NCBI GenBank assembly: GCA_964507395.1
Contig: CAZDQE010000016.1
Location: 1 to 38,850 of the forward strand
DNA from: SIG575 sp964507395
GTDB lineage: Bacteria; Bacillota; Clostridia; Oscillospirales; Acutalibacteraceae
Direction: 5' to 3'
Length of the DNA stretch: 38,850 nucleotides
The translations under genes and the position numbers were made by a program. Below the pieces are notes generated by a model. It worked only from the letters and a program-made list of their open reading frames with translations, had not been told where the DNA came from and ran no database searches. Positions 15,141 to 25,799 of this stretch are shown here, one piece after another (positions within the stretch are counted from its first letter, which is position 1; every line of letters starts with the position of its first letter).

Positions 15141-15827
15141 ATGAAAATACTTGAACATAGAACAGCAGATTTTTCACCGAACACTAATGTTTCATTTATA
15201 AGGGTTGATGCTGAGGATTTGTCAATAACAATAAAAGATATTATAACTACACTGTCAAATTTATCTTGGATTTCAAGATTTGATAAAAAATATATACGTT
15301 TAAGTTTCGAAGAAAGAGCTAATGATACGGCAAAATATTTAGCACAAAATTTGAAAACAGGAAAAGACGATAGAGTGACAAGTGATACTGGAGAATATGT
15401 AGTTTCTGAACTAGCTAGGGAAGCTATCGTGCAAAGTCTTGGATATCTCGATATTCCTTTAGCTGAACTTTTCAAAGAGCAAGTAATCGGTAATCCTGGA
15501 TTTGACTATTATTCTGCAAATAATGATGATATAGTGATTTTTGGTGAAGCGAAATATTTAACTAAACAAAATGCATATGGAGTAGGTATGAACCAAGTCG
15601 CTAGATTTATCCGTACAAAACAAGATGTTTCTGATATAAATGATATAGATAAGTTTTTTAGTGAAAAGGCTTTGAATGCTATTTATGATGGTGATAAGGC
15701 ATATTCAGTAGCCTTTTCTTCAAAAACAACCTCTTCGGATAGAATTATAAACGGAATAAAAAAACACAAACAATACGCTAATTTATCAAAATATAAGGAA
15801 TTAATATTTGTGGCGGTGAATGTATGA
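15141..15827 (+). CDS. hamA: Hachiman nuclease subunit HamA (DUF1837)
   Basis: A 228-residue protein, start ATG 15141 after CAGGAGA. It has the DUF1837 signature GEYVVSELAREAIVQ, then NPGFDYYSANNDDIVIFGEA. The PD-(D/E)xK-like residues are D122 in GFDYY and E136/K138 in GEAK, in line with the ExK pair known to be needed in HamA. In Hachiman, HamA is a DNase held inactive by the helicase HamB and released on phage DNA damage, causing abortive infection. The stop overlaps the hamB ATG by four bases (ATGA), the usual coupled arrangement. Length is close to known HamA proteins. Confidence 0.88.
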   Translation: MKILEHRTADFSPNTNVSFIRVDAEDLSITIKDIITTLSNLSWISRFDKKYIRLSFEERANDTAKYLAQNLKTGKDDRVTSDTGEYVVSELAREAIVQSLGYLDIPLAELFKEQVIGNPGFDYYSANNDDIVIFGEAKYLTKQNAYGVGMNQVARFIRTKQDVSDINDIDKFFSEKALNAIYDGDKAYSVAFSSKTTSSDRIINGIKKHKQYANLSKYKELIFVAVNV

Positions 15828-18163
15828 ATAATGTAATACAAAAAATCATTGAACACCAAGAAATAGACAGCATTTTTAATTATGTAATTACGAAGCTATA
15901 TACAGAGGGCCCTGTTTCCACAACAGTTTTAGAAATACTTTCATATCTGTATATATATGAGAATGAAACTTTTCAAAAATACAATAATCAAGTATTAAAG
16001 TATATGGGGGTTCATTATAAAAATGTTCCAGTAAACTCTCTTACTGATGCGATATTCGGCATGTATAAAGAATATATAGAAACTACGCATAATTATTCAT
16101 ACACTCCTGTACAAGCAAATATTGTTCAAGAAATCAATAATAATCAATGCTTTAGTTTTTCAGCTCCTACCAGCACAGGTAAATCTTTTGTTTTTAGAAA
16201 TATAATTAATTCTTCCACTAAAGATATAGTTATTGTTGTACCGTCAAGAGCACTAATTAATGAGTACTATAATAGAATCACTGATGCTATTCCTGATAAA
16301 AGTGTTAATATTCTCACTTTTATTGATAAAATCAATACTCGTTATGCAAGAAGAAGTATTTTTATAGTTACTCCGGAAAGATGTAAAGAATTATTTAAAC
16401 ATAAAAATGATTTTGATATTGAGTATTTCCTGTTCGATGAGGCTCAACTCAGCAATGAAGATTCGACTAGAGGTATGTTTTTTGATAGTATTGTAAGAAG
16501 AATACAGAAAACATACCCACAAGCCAAATTTGTATTTGCTCATCCTTTTGTAGCTAATCCGGAGGCTCAAATAATAAAAAATCATTTCCAAACTGATGCA
16601 TCATCTTCACACCAATATATCCAAAAAAATGTAGGACAAATTTTTTATGCATATGACAACGGCAACTTTTATCACTTTGGGATAGATAAAGATATAATGG
16701 GTAAGAAAAAAATTGCTTGTGATTTTGATCCGATTATGAAAGCCATTGAACATGGTGGAAGTGTATTAATATATACTACAAAAGCAAGTATATATCAAAA
16801 GACTGTTTTTAGAGACTTCGATAAATATATAAGTATATGTAAGCCAATCAACAACAATGAAGCAGAAACACTAATAAATCAAATTAAGGACTATTTAGGC
16901 GCTACAGATAACAAGAATATGGACAAATATTCTAATATGTTGTTTTTGTTAAAAAGAGGTATAGTTGTCCATCATGGTTCTTTACCCTTACAGGCAAGAT
17001 TAATATTAGAACAATTCACACAAAAAGGTTTTTGCCGCATTTGTTTTGCAACATCTACATTAGAGCAAGGAATTAATATGCCTTTTGAAGTTGTTTTCTT
17101 AAATACTTTTCAAGCTAGTAGGCCACTTTCGTTAAAGAACTTAATTGGTAGAGCTGGTCGCTCAACTTTAGAATCTAAGTTTGACTACGGAAGCGTAATT
17201 GTAAAAAACAGTAATATGTCTGAGTTTAGAAGAATTATGACATCTGATGATACTCTTAAAGAGGTATCTTTATTAGAAGACGATAATATTGATGATTATA
17301 AGGATTTTAAGGACGCTATATTATCGAACACTTTATCAGATGAGTATAATTTAACTGAAGATCAACTCGATAAACTATCAGACCAAGATACTCAAGAAAT
17401 AGTAAAGCAATTGCTTGATAGTATGTTTCAAGGGGACAAACTAGTTTCATTGAAATCTATCAATGATGATATTGAATTTAAATTAAATCTGTATTTACAA
17501 TTCGAACGCCTATATTCCTCGTATCTAAAGCGTCCGCTTGCCGATGGTGAAAAAGGTGTTTTAAATACAGCTATTAAAATTTTAATTTGGAAGATTCATT
17601 GTAAAACATTTAAAGATATATGTTTTTATCGTTATGCTTATGCGAGTCGTTTAAAAGAAAGAAAAGAATTAAAAGAAAAAATTAAATCTTCAGTGGGTGT
17701 AACTAAATTAAGATATCAAGTACAACTGAATAATCTCTATGCAGCGTTTGTTTCGGAATGTAATGAGTTGCCCAATAAGAAGTTAAATTTGTACAGTATG
17801 TTCGGTAATAGGGAAATTAAAGCAAATGAAGTTGATTATGATAGAATTGTTTTTGATACATATGATTATTTAGATAAAACCATTGGCTTTCATTTGAGTG
17901 ATATTTTTTATGCAGCATTCCAAAAATATTATGAATCTACACAAGACACAAGAGCAGAAAAGCTTGCTAAATATGTCAAATATGGTACGGATAGTGACAG
18001 GCATATTTGGATGCTTCGTTATGGTCTCACTTTTGAAGATATTGAGTGGGCTGAAAAATACATAGAGGATATCAATCAGGAAGAAATTGTTTTTAATAAT
18101 GATATTGAAGAGTTAGAACCTGAAAAATATAACACAATAAAGCGCTTTATACCGAATGTTTAA
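15824..18163 (+). CDS. hamB: Hachiman helicase subunit HamB
   Basis: A 779-residue superfamily 2 helicase overlapping hamA by four bases. Motifs: Walker A APTSTGKS (114-121), motif Ia VVPSRALINEYY, Walker B FDEAQ (D205, E206), the region STLEQGINMPFEVVFLNT, and motif VI LIGRAGRS (440-447) with both arginines. The C-terminal half (about 480-779) is helical and has no recognised catalytic motif. HamB scans DNA and restrains HamA. The complete motif set suggests an intact system. No separate terminator is obvious; a weak hairpin lies near 18392-18421. Confidence 0.9.
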   Translation: MNNVIQKIIEHQEIDSIFNYVITKLYTEGPVSTTVLEILSYLYIYENETFQKYNNQVLKYMGVHYKNVPVNSLTDAIFGMYKEYIETTHNYSYTPVQANIVQEINNNQCFSFSAPTSTGKSFVFRNIINSSTKDIVIVVPSRALINEYYNRITDAIPDKSVNILTFIDKINTRYARRSIFIVTPERCKELFKHKNDFDIEYFLFDEAQLSNEDSTRGMFFDSIVRRIQKTYPQAKFVFAHPFVANPEAQIIKNHFQTDASSSHQYIQKNVGQIFYAYDNGNFYHFGIDKDIMGKKKIACDFDPIMKAIEHGGSVLIYTTKASIYQKTVFRDFDKYISICKPINNNEAETLINQIKDYLGATDNKNMDKYSNMLFLLKRGIVVHHGSLPLQARLILEQFTQKGFCRICFATSTLEQGINMPFEVVFLNTFQASRPLSLKNLIGRAGRSTLESKFDYGSVIVKNSNMSEFRRIMTSDDTLKEVSLLEDDNIDDYKDFKDAILSNTLSDEYNLTEDQLDKLSDQDTQEIVKQLLDSMFQGDKLVSLKSINDDIEFKLNLYLQFERLYSSYLKRPLADGEKGVLNTAIKILIWKIHCKTFKDICFYRYAYASRLKERKELKEKIKSSVGVTKLRYQVQLNNLYAAFVSECNELPNKKLNLYSMFGNREIKANEVDYDRIVFDTYDYLDKTIGFHLSDIFYAAFQKYYESTQDTRAEKLAKYVKYGTDSDRHIWMLRYGLTFEDIEWAEKYIEDINQEEIVFNNDIEELEPEKYNTIKRFIPNV

Positions 18164-18639
18164 TTCTTGATATATAAAGTAATACTTGTCTATCAAACAA
18201 TAACGCTAATAAGGTAATACTGGAAAACACATAATCAATATATTAAATTTTTATTTTAGGTAATGAATATTGAAAAAAGGGGCAAAAAATCGTCGAAAAT
18301 GAGCTTATATTGATATAGCTTTTAAAACTATAATTTAATGAAAGATATGTTGTTCATTTTCTTTTGATATAATATACACTTTTTGAAATTACGGGCATCT
18401 TGGTATTTTACTGAGATGTCCTTGATTTTACTCATATAAATTGAAATAAGTGTTATATTTTTCTTGCATTTTTGCGTATTTTTTACGCATTTTTGCAAAG
18501 TTGATTGTATCTTAATAGTTTTTGGTTTAGAATAACTGCCAATTTTGATGTTTTAAAGGGGTGTTACAATGGTGTATTAAATTCATCAAAAGCACAAGAT
18601 TTTTATTAAAAATACAAAAGAAGAGGAGTAAAAAATGAG
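18164..18639 (+). other. Intergenic region before the Rhs gene
   Basis: 476 AT-rich bases. A hairpin GGGCATCT...AGATGTCC near 18392-18421 may end the Hachiman operon. TGCGTA (18473-18478) and TACGCA (18484-18489) form a small palindrome inside a repeated GCATTTTTGC. AAAGGGG near 18555 precedes only a 3-codon ORF. No gene is seen. Confidence 0.4.
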
Positions 18640-21600
18640 ATGAAGAAACCAATCAAAATAATATCAGCAATACTTGCACTGATAATGCTTTTTCAGGTAA
18701 TTCCGTATAGCGTGGTTGCAATTGCAGCAGAAGAAGTTAAACCTGAACAAGTTGTTGATGAGACAGCAAAGATTAGCGGTGAAGTTGAATCTATGCGTGA
18801 CGAATATACAAAAGTGTATTTGCGTGAAGACGGAACATATTCAGCTATTAAATCAACTGAACCTTTCCATTACTTGAAGGATGATAAATGGGTAGATATA
18901 GACAATACCCTTGTGAAAACAGAAGATAGTGATGGAAATGTTGTTTTGACAAATCAGAGTAATGCTTTTGATGTTACTCTGCCTACAGACATGAACAGCA
19001 ATGTTCCGATTACAGTCGAAAAAGATGATGTATCAATAGCTTTTTCAATGAATGAGGTTGACAGTGAAAAATCTATTGGTGCTAAAATAAACAAGAATTC
19101 TTATAAAAATGATTTGACAGAACTTCAGCAGATGTCAAATGTTGAAAAACTAAATTCAGAGGTTGTTTATTCTGATGTTACTGAAAATGTCGATGTACAG
19201 TACAATATTACAAACAATTCTGTTAAAGAAAGTATTATCGTATCTGAAAAACCTGCTGAAAATACAGAATACAGTTTCTCAATGAGTGTTAAGGGTCTTA
19301 CTGCCAAACAGAAAGCAGACGGTAGCATTGAGTTCAAAAAAGGAAACAAAAATGTAGTTTTTACAATCCCTGCACCATTTATGTTTGATAGTAATAACAT
19401 GTTCTCAGAAGACATTGATGTAAGAATGACAAAACATGGCAATGAAATTACGCTTACATATGCTCCTTCATATGAATGGTTAAGTGCAGAAGATAGAGAG
19501 TATCCTGTGACTATTGACCCTATTATCGTGACTGATTCATTTCAAGATATTTTTGATTCTTATATCAGTGATGGGGATGGCGACACATTTGCACAGCATA
19601 GCGACAAAAGTGAAGCAATCATTGGTAAAATCGATTCTGTAAATTATAGTACATTATTTAAATTTAATAACATTGCTGATGTAAGTGAGTCAGTTATTAC
19701 AAATGCAAAACTTAGTTTTTATGCTAAAACAAGTACATCTGATGATGTTGATGTTTTGGCAAGGATGGTAAAGGATGTATCTTCAACTGATTCTGCTCCG
19801 GGAACAGAGAACTTTGTAACATACATAGATTCACTTAAAATTTCCGGACAAAGTTATAATTTGTATACAGTTGACATAACATCCGTTATTTCTGCAAATG
19901 AAAACAGTAGCGATAGCGAATATGCATTGTATTTAACCTCACAGTCATCTAAAAACGGTGTTTCGGCTACATTGCTTACAAGTGAATCAAATTCAACAGA
20001 ATATTCAAAACCTGTATTGGAATATGACATTGTTGAAACTACGGGTATAAGTGATCGTTTTGATTATCATACATACGATGTGGGCAGAGCAGGAACGGTA
20101 TATGTAAATGATTTTACAGGCGGTATGTATGTTTCAAGAAATGATATTGGTATTGACGGAAATATTATGCCTGTTTCAATAACACATTATTTTTCTTCTG
20201 CTGCACCTAATCTTACAGGAACACTTAAAGAATTGTATGATGCTCACGGTGGAGTACAGGGTAAATGGTTCAATAACTATCAGCAGTATGTTGGTTTTAT
20301 AGAGTCATATTATAGAGATGCAGAGGGTAACAGTATTGACCTTTACCACTATATTGATGAAAACGGCAGTACACACTATTTCTCAAAAACGACAGAAGAG
20401 CGAGATGGATACGAAGTTTGGAAAGAATTTACAAGCAAAATTGATATGGAATCTTCAAAAGAACTGCTTGTGAAAATTCCTGATAGTGCAAGTTCCATTG
20501 ATAGAACAAATTACTCAAACGTAAAAATAATTGATGACAGCGAGCAAACTCTTGAATTTGATTCATATGGTCGTTTGGTAAAAATCATATCAGCTCCTGA
20601 TGAAAATGCCACAATTACACCATATATTCAGATTGTTTATCAAGAAATCAACGCCTCTAAGAGAAATATTCTTTCGATTGATAAAATTATTGACGGTGTA
20701 GGAAGATACTATAAGTTTACATATGACAGCGCAGGATTTTTGACTAAAATTAAGGCTTATGCATCTGATGATACTGCAATAACTATCGGTAGTGATGCTT
20801 TAGAAATAAATTACAGCAAAAATACTTATGGAGTATTAAATAAAGTTGAATATCCGGATTCCGAATATGTAAATTACACAACATCAGATCCGTCTTCAAA
20901 GGCTAATTGTATAACTAAAATTGAAAATGTAGATGGATACAATCTTCGCTTCTCTACTACAAACAGCCGTGTTTACAGTGGCATCAGAACAATTTCAGAA
21001 TACTATGGAAACACAAGAGAAAGTTATATAGCAATTTCCGCCTCAGGTCCTTATAACAGAACTTTCACAGAACAAGAGACAGGTGAAAAAGAAATCAAGC
21101 AGTTTGACCGTTACGGAAGAACAATAAGTGTGGCAAACGAAGATGGCGAGTTTTTATATTATAAATATGAGGATGTTAATATCGCGGAAGATGGCGAAGA
21201 GTCGCCTGAATACAAAAATATACTCACAGACACAGGCTATGTTGAATCCTCGGAAGAAAACCTGCTTGAAAATTCTGATTTTGAAAGTTCATTAACACCG
21301 TGGGCAGTGCCAAGCGGAAACGTAGCAGGTTCAAGTGTAACAGTTGACAGTTCAGTATCACTTAACGGCTCATCATCATTGAAGCTTACAGGTAACACTA
21401 ACGGTACAGCACGTGTTGCATATAATTTCGGCGCAATAGAAACAGGCACATACACTTTTTCGATTTATGTTAAACTAAATGAGGATGTAACAGAATCAAC
21501 CGGTAAGTTCCGACTTTATGCGAAGAAATTCCATGCTGACGGAAATGCGACTGCATATTCAGATTATGTAACAACCAAAAACGAAACTTGGCAGAAACTT

Positions 21601-24600
21601 TCCGTTACTTTTGATGTAACAGAGGGAAACACAACTGTACAGCTTAATATCTGTGCAATCAGTACATCTGCTACTGCATATTTTGATTGTGCTAAACTTG
21701 AAAAAGTTGATTATTCAACAGGATATAATATAGCAGAGAATGGCAAAATGATGGCAAATTCCTCAAATAATTTGCCGCTTGGTTGGGAATATAATAATTT
21801 GTCAAGCTCTGATTCTGTCAGAAATATTAATAAATTCGATGAAGCCGTTAATGTTATGTATTTTGTAGGCAGTGTCGATAGAGAAAAGAGTATTTCTCAG
21901 ACAATACAGATTGATGGCGAAGAAGGTGACATTGTCAGCTTTGGTGCATATTTTAAACCCAGCAATACATTGTCACAGAGTAACCTTGAGTCTAAAGCAC
22001 GTATTCGTGTTGAATACACAGATGGTGCAGAAGAAAAAATAGTCACAAGTGATTATATTCCTTATATAACAGATTGGCAATATACTGCAGTAAGCTTCAC
22101 CTTGACAGAGGCTTGCGATAGTGTTACAATCTATCTAGACTATTACAATCAGTATTCAGCGTGTTATTTTACTGATGTAAGAGTTATGTTTACTGACGGT
22201 GAGCCCGAGGAAGAGTTTGAAGAAGATACAACAGAGGAAGCAACTCTCTGCGTTTGCGGCGAAAGCTGTGTATACGGTGAGGGTTGCGAATGTGAGTGCG
22301 AAAGTGAAGCTGCTTGTACTTGCCTCGAATGTAAGGAAACCACATCATATACTTATGATGCTTATGGTAATGTGCTTTCCACAGAAACAACAAACCTTGT
22401 TGATAGAATTAAAACAGAACAAAGTTATACGTCAAACGGTAACTATTTGCAGTCTGCCACAAACTCTGCAGGTAATACTGTAACTTACAACTACAACACA
22501 TCAAACGGCACTCTTGCAAGCGTTACAGATGCTGAAAATAACACTGTTAACTATACCTATACTGCTATGAATGAGCTTGCTTCTGCAACTCAGACAGTAA
22601 GCGGTCTGACAAACGGAACTACTCTCAGTTATTCAGCGGAATATTCACATGACAGGCTTATTGGTATTACCACAGGTAATGGTGTAAACTATATATACGA
22701 GTATGATTCAAAAGGCCGTCAAGATAAGGTTAAGGTTGAAAATTCGACAATTGTTTCTTATGGCTATGGCACAGGCGACAACAGCGACCGAGTTGAAAGC
22801 GTAACTTATGCAAACGGTCTTACAATAACCTATGCTTATGATGAATCAGGCAATATTATTGGCATCAGCTACGACGGCGGCGCAACTTACGCTTATGAAT
22901 ATCAGTACGGTGACGGTGCTTTGACACTTCTCCGTGATAATATTAATGGTCAGACAACTTATTACAGTGATGACGGATATTCAATCTATGTTACTCCTGT
23001 CGATGAAGGCGAAGAAGAAACTTTCCTTTATACCTGTACGTATGATGAAGACGGCAACTTCATCGAAACAACAGGTGACGCAACTTATGCTCATGTTTTT
23101 GAAGAAGAACAATATAATAAAGCAACAGGTGAAACAACAAATGTTTATACCATTCAGGACAGAACAGGCTCAGGTACAACCGAAAGTCCCTACGTTTATG
23201 GTTCATCATTTGATATTACAGTAACAGATGTAAGTGACTATTTTGGTAGAGCAAAAGAGAGAATAGTCAAGAATCTTTCAGGTGAAACAACAAAATTCCA
23301 GATGACAACAACCTATGGATATTACAAGCCTGATTCTTCAACAACAAGTGAACTGTTGACATCGTATAACAACACAATAAGCGCTGATGATTACACAGCC
23401 AAGGATATTAACTACACTTACAGTTATGACAATAACGGCAACATAACTGAAGTCCGTCAGAACGGTGCTTTAATAAACAGGTATTATTATGACGAAGCAG
23501 GACAGGTTGTCCGAGAGGATTGGGCACAGCAGGAAAAAACAATAACCTATTCCTACGATAACGGTGGTAATATCGTTTCTAAAAATGAATATGCTTATAC
23601 TGATTCTGATGTTCTCGGTGAAGCTGTAGCTTCAAATACATTCAGCTATTCAAATTCTTCTTGGAAAGATCAGCTGATATCAGTCAACGGTGCTGAAATC
23701 ACTTATGATGCATTGGGTAATCCTGTTTCTTATGGTAATGACATTACCTACACTTGGAACGGCAGACAGCTTCTTGAGTATAAAAACAGCAATCCTGACG
23801 ATTACATCAGATGTGTTTATACTTATGATGCAGACGGCTTGAGAACAAGAAAACTTGTTTATCAGTATAAGAGTTCAACTGATAAAACAGAATATCTTGT
23901 CAAACAGTATGATTATGTTTGGAAAGACGGAATTCTTGACAGTGAGAAATATGTGTCCTATGATGAAGATGGTGCAGTTTACAAAACGGTTATATATAAA
24001 TATTTATATGATGAATATAACTCACCCATAGGAATTGCATTGTGGATTGACGGCGAGAAAAACGGCAACTATTGGTATATCAAGAATGCACAGGGCGATG
24101 TAACTGCGGTTTACTGCGAAGGCACAGGAATTGTAGTTAACTATCATTATGATGCTTACGGTAACATGAAAGCTGTTGCAGGAGATAAAGGTCTTGCCGG
24201 TGCCATTTTAATGATTCTCTATAATTCAATAACCTACCGCGGATATTATTTTGATATTGATACAAATCTGTATTATCTCCAGTCAAGATATTATTCTCCT
24301 GTATGGGGAAGATTCATCAATGCGGATGATGTGGAGTATATAAAAAGATGTATGGGTACATTTGCCCTGAATTTATATGAGTATTGTTCTAACAATCCGG
24401 TAATGGCTACTGATGCACATGGAACGGTTGATGATATTGTATGGGCGGATCTTTCTAATAAAAATTATAATATAAATAAATTCTATGAAAAAAGTATTCC
24501 ATCAGGACCTATTAATGGTCAGGGTTTGTATCCGTATAAAGAAATGTACTACGGTATATCACATCTTAGTTTTAATGGTTGTGAATTGATTGCACTTTAT

Positions 24601-24996
24601 AATGTTCTTTTGGAATTTAATAAGAAAACAAAATTAAGCGATATTATAAGAACATTTGAGAACAATAATGGGATTTGGATGAATGGCTTCTTTGGTACTA
24701 AGCCACAGTATTTGGGCGCTTATTTAAGAAAAAAAGGTCTAAATACAAAATCCTATTACTTGACTAAAAGTATTGACAAAGTTGTAAAAAAGGGTCGGGT
24801 TTTTATTGTTGTATATGCTAAAAAAGTAAAAAACGCAGGTATACATACAGTTATGGTAATTGGTAAAAAGAGTGGAAAAATTGATGTATACAATCTTTAC
24901 AACAACTCTTCTGAAAGTTATAGCTTTAATTCAATAAGTGCACTTGTTTCACAAAAAGGTATTAAAATGATTGTTGGATATTATGTATATAATTGA
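18640..24996 (+). CDS. Secreted Rhs/WapA-like polymorphic toxin with papain-like C-terminal domain
   Basis: A 2118-residue protein starting at ATG 18640 with GAGGAG upstream. A signal peptide occupies residues 1-31 (MKKPIKIISAILALIMLFQV). In order: a beta-rich N-terminal part; a DNRLRE-like domain near 300-460; two CBM-like beta-sandwiches near 875-1180 (NLLENSDFESSLTPW start); a Cys-rich insert near 1203-1230; YD repeats (YTYDAYGNV, YDADGLRTRK); and the Rhs core end YYFDIDTNLYYLQSRYYSPV with WGRFINADD near 1868-1900. After the core comes a tip of about 194 residues with NGCELIALYNVL (C1981), GIHTVMVIG (H2069) and D2082 or N2085, the layout of C39-like papain-fold peptidases. Such tips are toxins released into neighbours. 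Substrate unknown. Confidence 0.9.
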   Translation: MKKPIKIISAILALIMLFQVIPYSVVAIAAEEVKPEQVVDETAKISGEVESMRDEYTKVYLREDGTYSAIKSTEPFHYLKDDKWVDIDNTLVKTEDSDGNVVLTNQSNAFDVTLPTDMNSNVPITVEKDDVSIAFSMNEVDSEKSIGAKINKNSYKNDLTELQQMSNVEKLNSEVVYSDVTENVDVQYNITNNSVKESIIVSEKPAENTEYSFSMSVKGLTAKQKADGSIEFKKGNKNVVFTIPAPFMFDSNNMFSEDIDVRMTKHGNEITLTYAPSYEWLSAEDREYPVTIDPIIVTDSFQDIFDSYISDGDGDTFAQHSDKSEAIIGKIDSVNYSTLFKFNNIADVSESVITNAKLSFYAKTSTSDDVDVLARMVKDVSSTDSAPGTENFVTYIDSLKISGQSYNLYTVDITSVISANENSSDSEYALYLTSQSSKNGVSATLLTSESNSTEYSKPVLEYDIVETTGISDRFDYHTYDVGRAGTVYVNDFTGGMYVSRNDIGIDGNIMPVSITHYFSSAAPNLTGTLKELYDAHGGVQGKWFNNYQQYVGFIESYYRDAEGNSIDLYHYIDENGSTHYFSKTTEERDGYEVWKEFTSKIDMESSKELLVKIPDSASSIDRTNYSNVKIIDDSEQTLEFDSYGRLVKIISAPDENATITPYIQIVYQEINASKRNILSIDKIIDGVGRYYKFTYDSAGFLTKIKAYASDDTAITIGSDALEINYSKNTYGVLNKVEYPDSEYVNYTTSDPSSKANCITKIENVDGYNLRFSTTNSRVYSGIRTISEYYGNTRESYIAISASGPYNRTFTEQETGEKEIKQFDRYGRTISVANEDGEFLYYKYEDVNIAEDGEESPEYKNILTDTGYVESSEENLLENSDFESSLTPWAVPSGNVAGSSVTVDSSVSLNGSSSLKLTGNTNGTARVAYNFGAIETGTYTFSIYVKLNEDVTESTGKFRLYAKKFHADGNATAYSDYVTTKNETWQKLSVTFDVTEGNTTVQLNICAISTSATAYFDCAKLEKVDYSTGYNIAENGKMMANSSNNLPLGWEYNNLSSSDSVRNINKFDEAVNVMYFVGSVDREKSISQTIQIDGEEGDIVSFGAYFKPSNTLSQSNLESKARIRVEYTDGAEEKIVTSDYIPYITDWQYTAVSFTLTEACDSVTIYLDYYNQYSACYFTDVRVMFTDGEPEEEFEEDTTEEATLCVCGESCVYGEGCECECESEAACTCLECKETTSYTYDAYGNVLSTETTNLVDRIKTEQSYTSNGNYLQSATNSAGNTVTYNYNTSNGTLASVTDAENNTVNYTYTAMNELASATQTVSGLTNGTTLSYSAEYSHDRLIGITTGNGVNYIYEYDSKGRQDKVKVENSTIVSYGYGTGDNSDRVESVTYANGLTITYAYDESGNIIGISYDGGATYAYEYQYGDGALTLLRDNINGQTTYYSDDGYSIYVTPVDEGEEETFLYTCTYDEDGNFIETTGDATYAHVFEEEQYNKATGETTNVYTIQDRTGSGTTESPYVYGSSFDITVTDVSDYFGRAKERIVKNLSGETTKFQMTTTYGYYKPDSSTTSELLTSYNNTISADDYTAKDINYTYSYDNNGNITEVRQNGALINRYYYDEAGQVVREDWAQQEKTITYSYDNGGNIVSKNEYAYTDSDVLGEAVASNTFSYSNSSWKDQLISVNGAEITYDALGNPVSYGNDITYTWNGRQLLEYKNSNPDDYIRCVYTYDADGLRTRKLVYQYKSSTDKTEYLVKQYDYVWKDGILDSEKYVSYDEDGAVYKTVIYKYLYDEYNSPIGIALWIDGEKNGNYWYIKNAQGDVTAVYCEGTGIVVNYHYDAYGNMKAVAGDKGLAGAILMILYNSITYRGYYFDIDTNLYYLQSRYYSPVWGRFINADDVEYIKRCMGTFALNLYEYCSNNPVMATDAHGTVDDIVWADLSNKNYNINKFYEKSIPSGPINGQGLYPYKEMYYGISHLSFNGCELIALYNVLLEFNKKTKLSDIIRTFENNNGIWMNGFFGTKPQYLGAYLRKKGLNTKSYYLTKSIDKVVKKGRVFIVVYAKKVKNAGIHTVMVIGKKSGKIDVYNLYNNSSESYSFNSISALVSQKGIKMIVGYYVYN

Positions 24997-25006
24997 GGCG
25001 TTGTAT

Positions 25007-25681
25007 ATGAATAAAATTAGTACTTTCGTTGCTGTGCTCATGTTTCTGCTCGTTCTAACACCAACAGTAGCTGCCATAGAATATTCCCCTGCATTTATTG
25101 TTGCAACAGCAGTGTCGACCAATGATGATGTTAAGTATATAGAGCTTCTTGTAAAAAAAAAGGAAATAATTAATTATGTTGAATATAATAAGGCATCATA
25201 TTTTGGACCAGATAGTGAAATAGCAAAATATGAATATGACGGATATGTAAGTTTTTCAGCTCACTGTAGTACTGCCATTTTTGATAATTATTTTAGAGCT
25301 GACAATTTATATGAAAAAGGTATTTTAGATGATGATATTGAGCGTTGTTATGTGAATGAATTTGGTAATAACGATGATGTCAATATGGAGAAATACTATA
25401 CTACAGTCAAGTTTGCTTTGTTAAATCAAAAAGGTGAGATTGTAACAATAACTAATGAAGAAAAAACAAAAGACAATAGCTATTTTACAGAACGATCTTA
25501 TTTTTTGATAGATGGGGAGAATAAACTTACTGTGGTGCATGATTTTATTGGCTATACTTTTATTCCAGTTTGGGGGTTCATTATATCTGTTTGTGCAATT
25601 TTAGTTATTGTATTAATTAGTTTCATTAAATTTATCAGAAAACACAGGTCAGGAACAATCAGGGGACGGTTCTGTGATTGA
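25007..25681 (+). CDS. Putative membrane immunity partner of the Rhs toxin
   Basis: The start is ATG 25007, preceded by GAGG and 10 bases after the Rhs stop; 224 residues. It has an N-terminal signal-like segment (ISTFVAVLMFLLVLTPTVAA) and a C-terminal membrane helix (VWGFIISVCAILVIVLISFI, about 185-207), so the middle 150 residues should lie outside the cell. No domain is recognised. Its position right after the toxin tip is where immunity genes of polymorphic toxins lie, and an external domain would suit blocking an enzyme arriving from outside. The last residues (GTIRGRFCD) are encoded by an inserted repeat, so the original C-terminus may have been altered. Confidence 0.6.
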   Translation: MNKISTFVAVLMFLLVLTPTVAAIEYSPAFIVATAVSTNDDVKYIELLVKKKEIINYVEYNKASYFGPDSEIAKYEYDGYVSFSAHCSTAIFDNYFRADNLYEKGILDDDIERCYVNEFGNNDDVNMEKYYTTVKFALLNQKGEIVTITNEEKTKDNSYFTERSYFLIDGENKLTVVHDFIGYTFIPVWGFIISVCAILVIVLISFIKFIRKHRSGTIRGRFCD

Positions 25682-25797
25682 CAAAAACTTAAACAAGTGA
25701 TATATGCGTCTTGGTGATGAAAATGCCAAGACAATCACGTAAGAAAAGCGAAAGCGGAATATATCACACTCAAAAAATCGTTCCTAACAAAATTTAA
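25640..25797 (+). repeat. RAYT-type truncated element, copy 1
   Basis: The left end has a CAGGGGACGGTTCTGTG hairpin motif (in a slightly diverged form). It then encodes a 24-residue ORF from ATG 25723 (MPRQSRKKSESGIYHTQKIV...). MPRxxRKKSESGIYH is the N-terminus of REP-associated Y1 transposases; everything after it is deleted. A non-autonomous derivative. Its left end overlaps the 3' end of the putative immunity gene. Confidence 0.65.
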
Positions 25798-25799
25798 AA

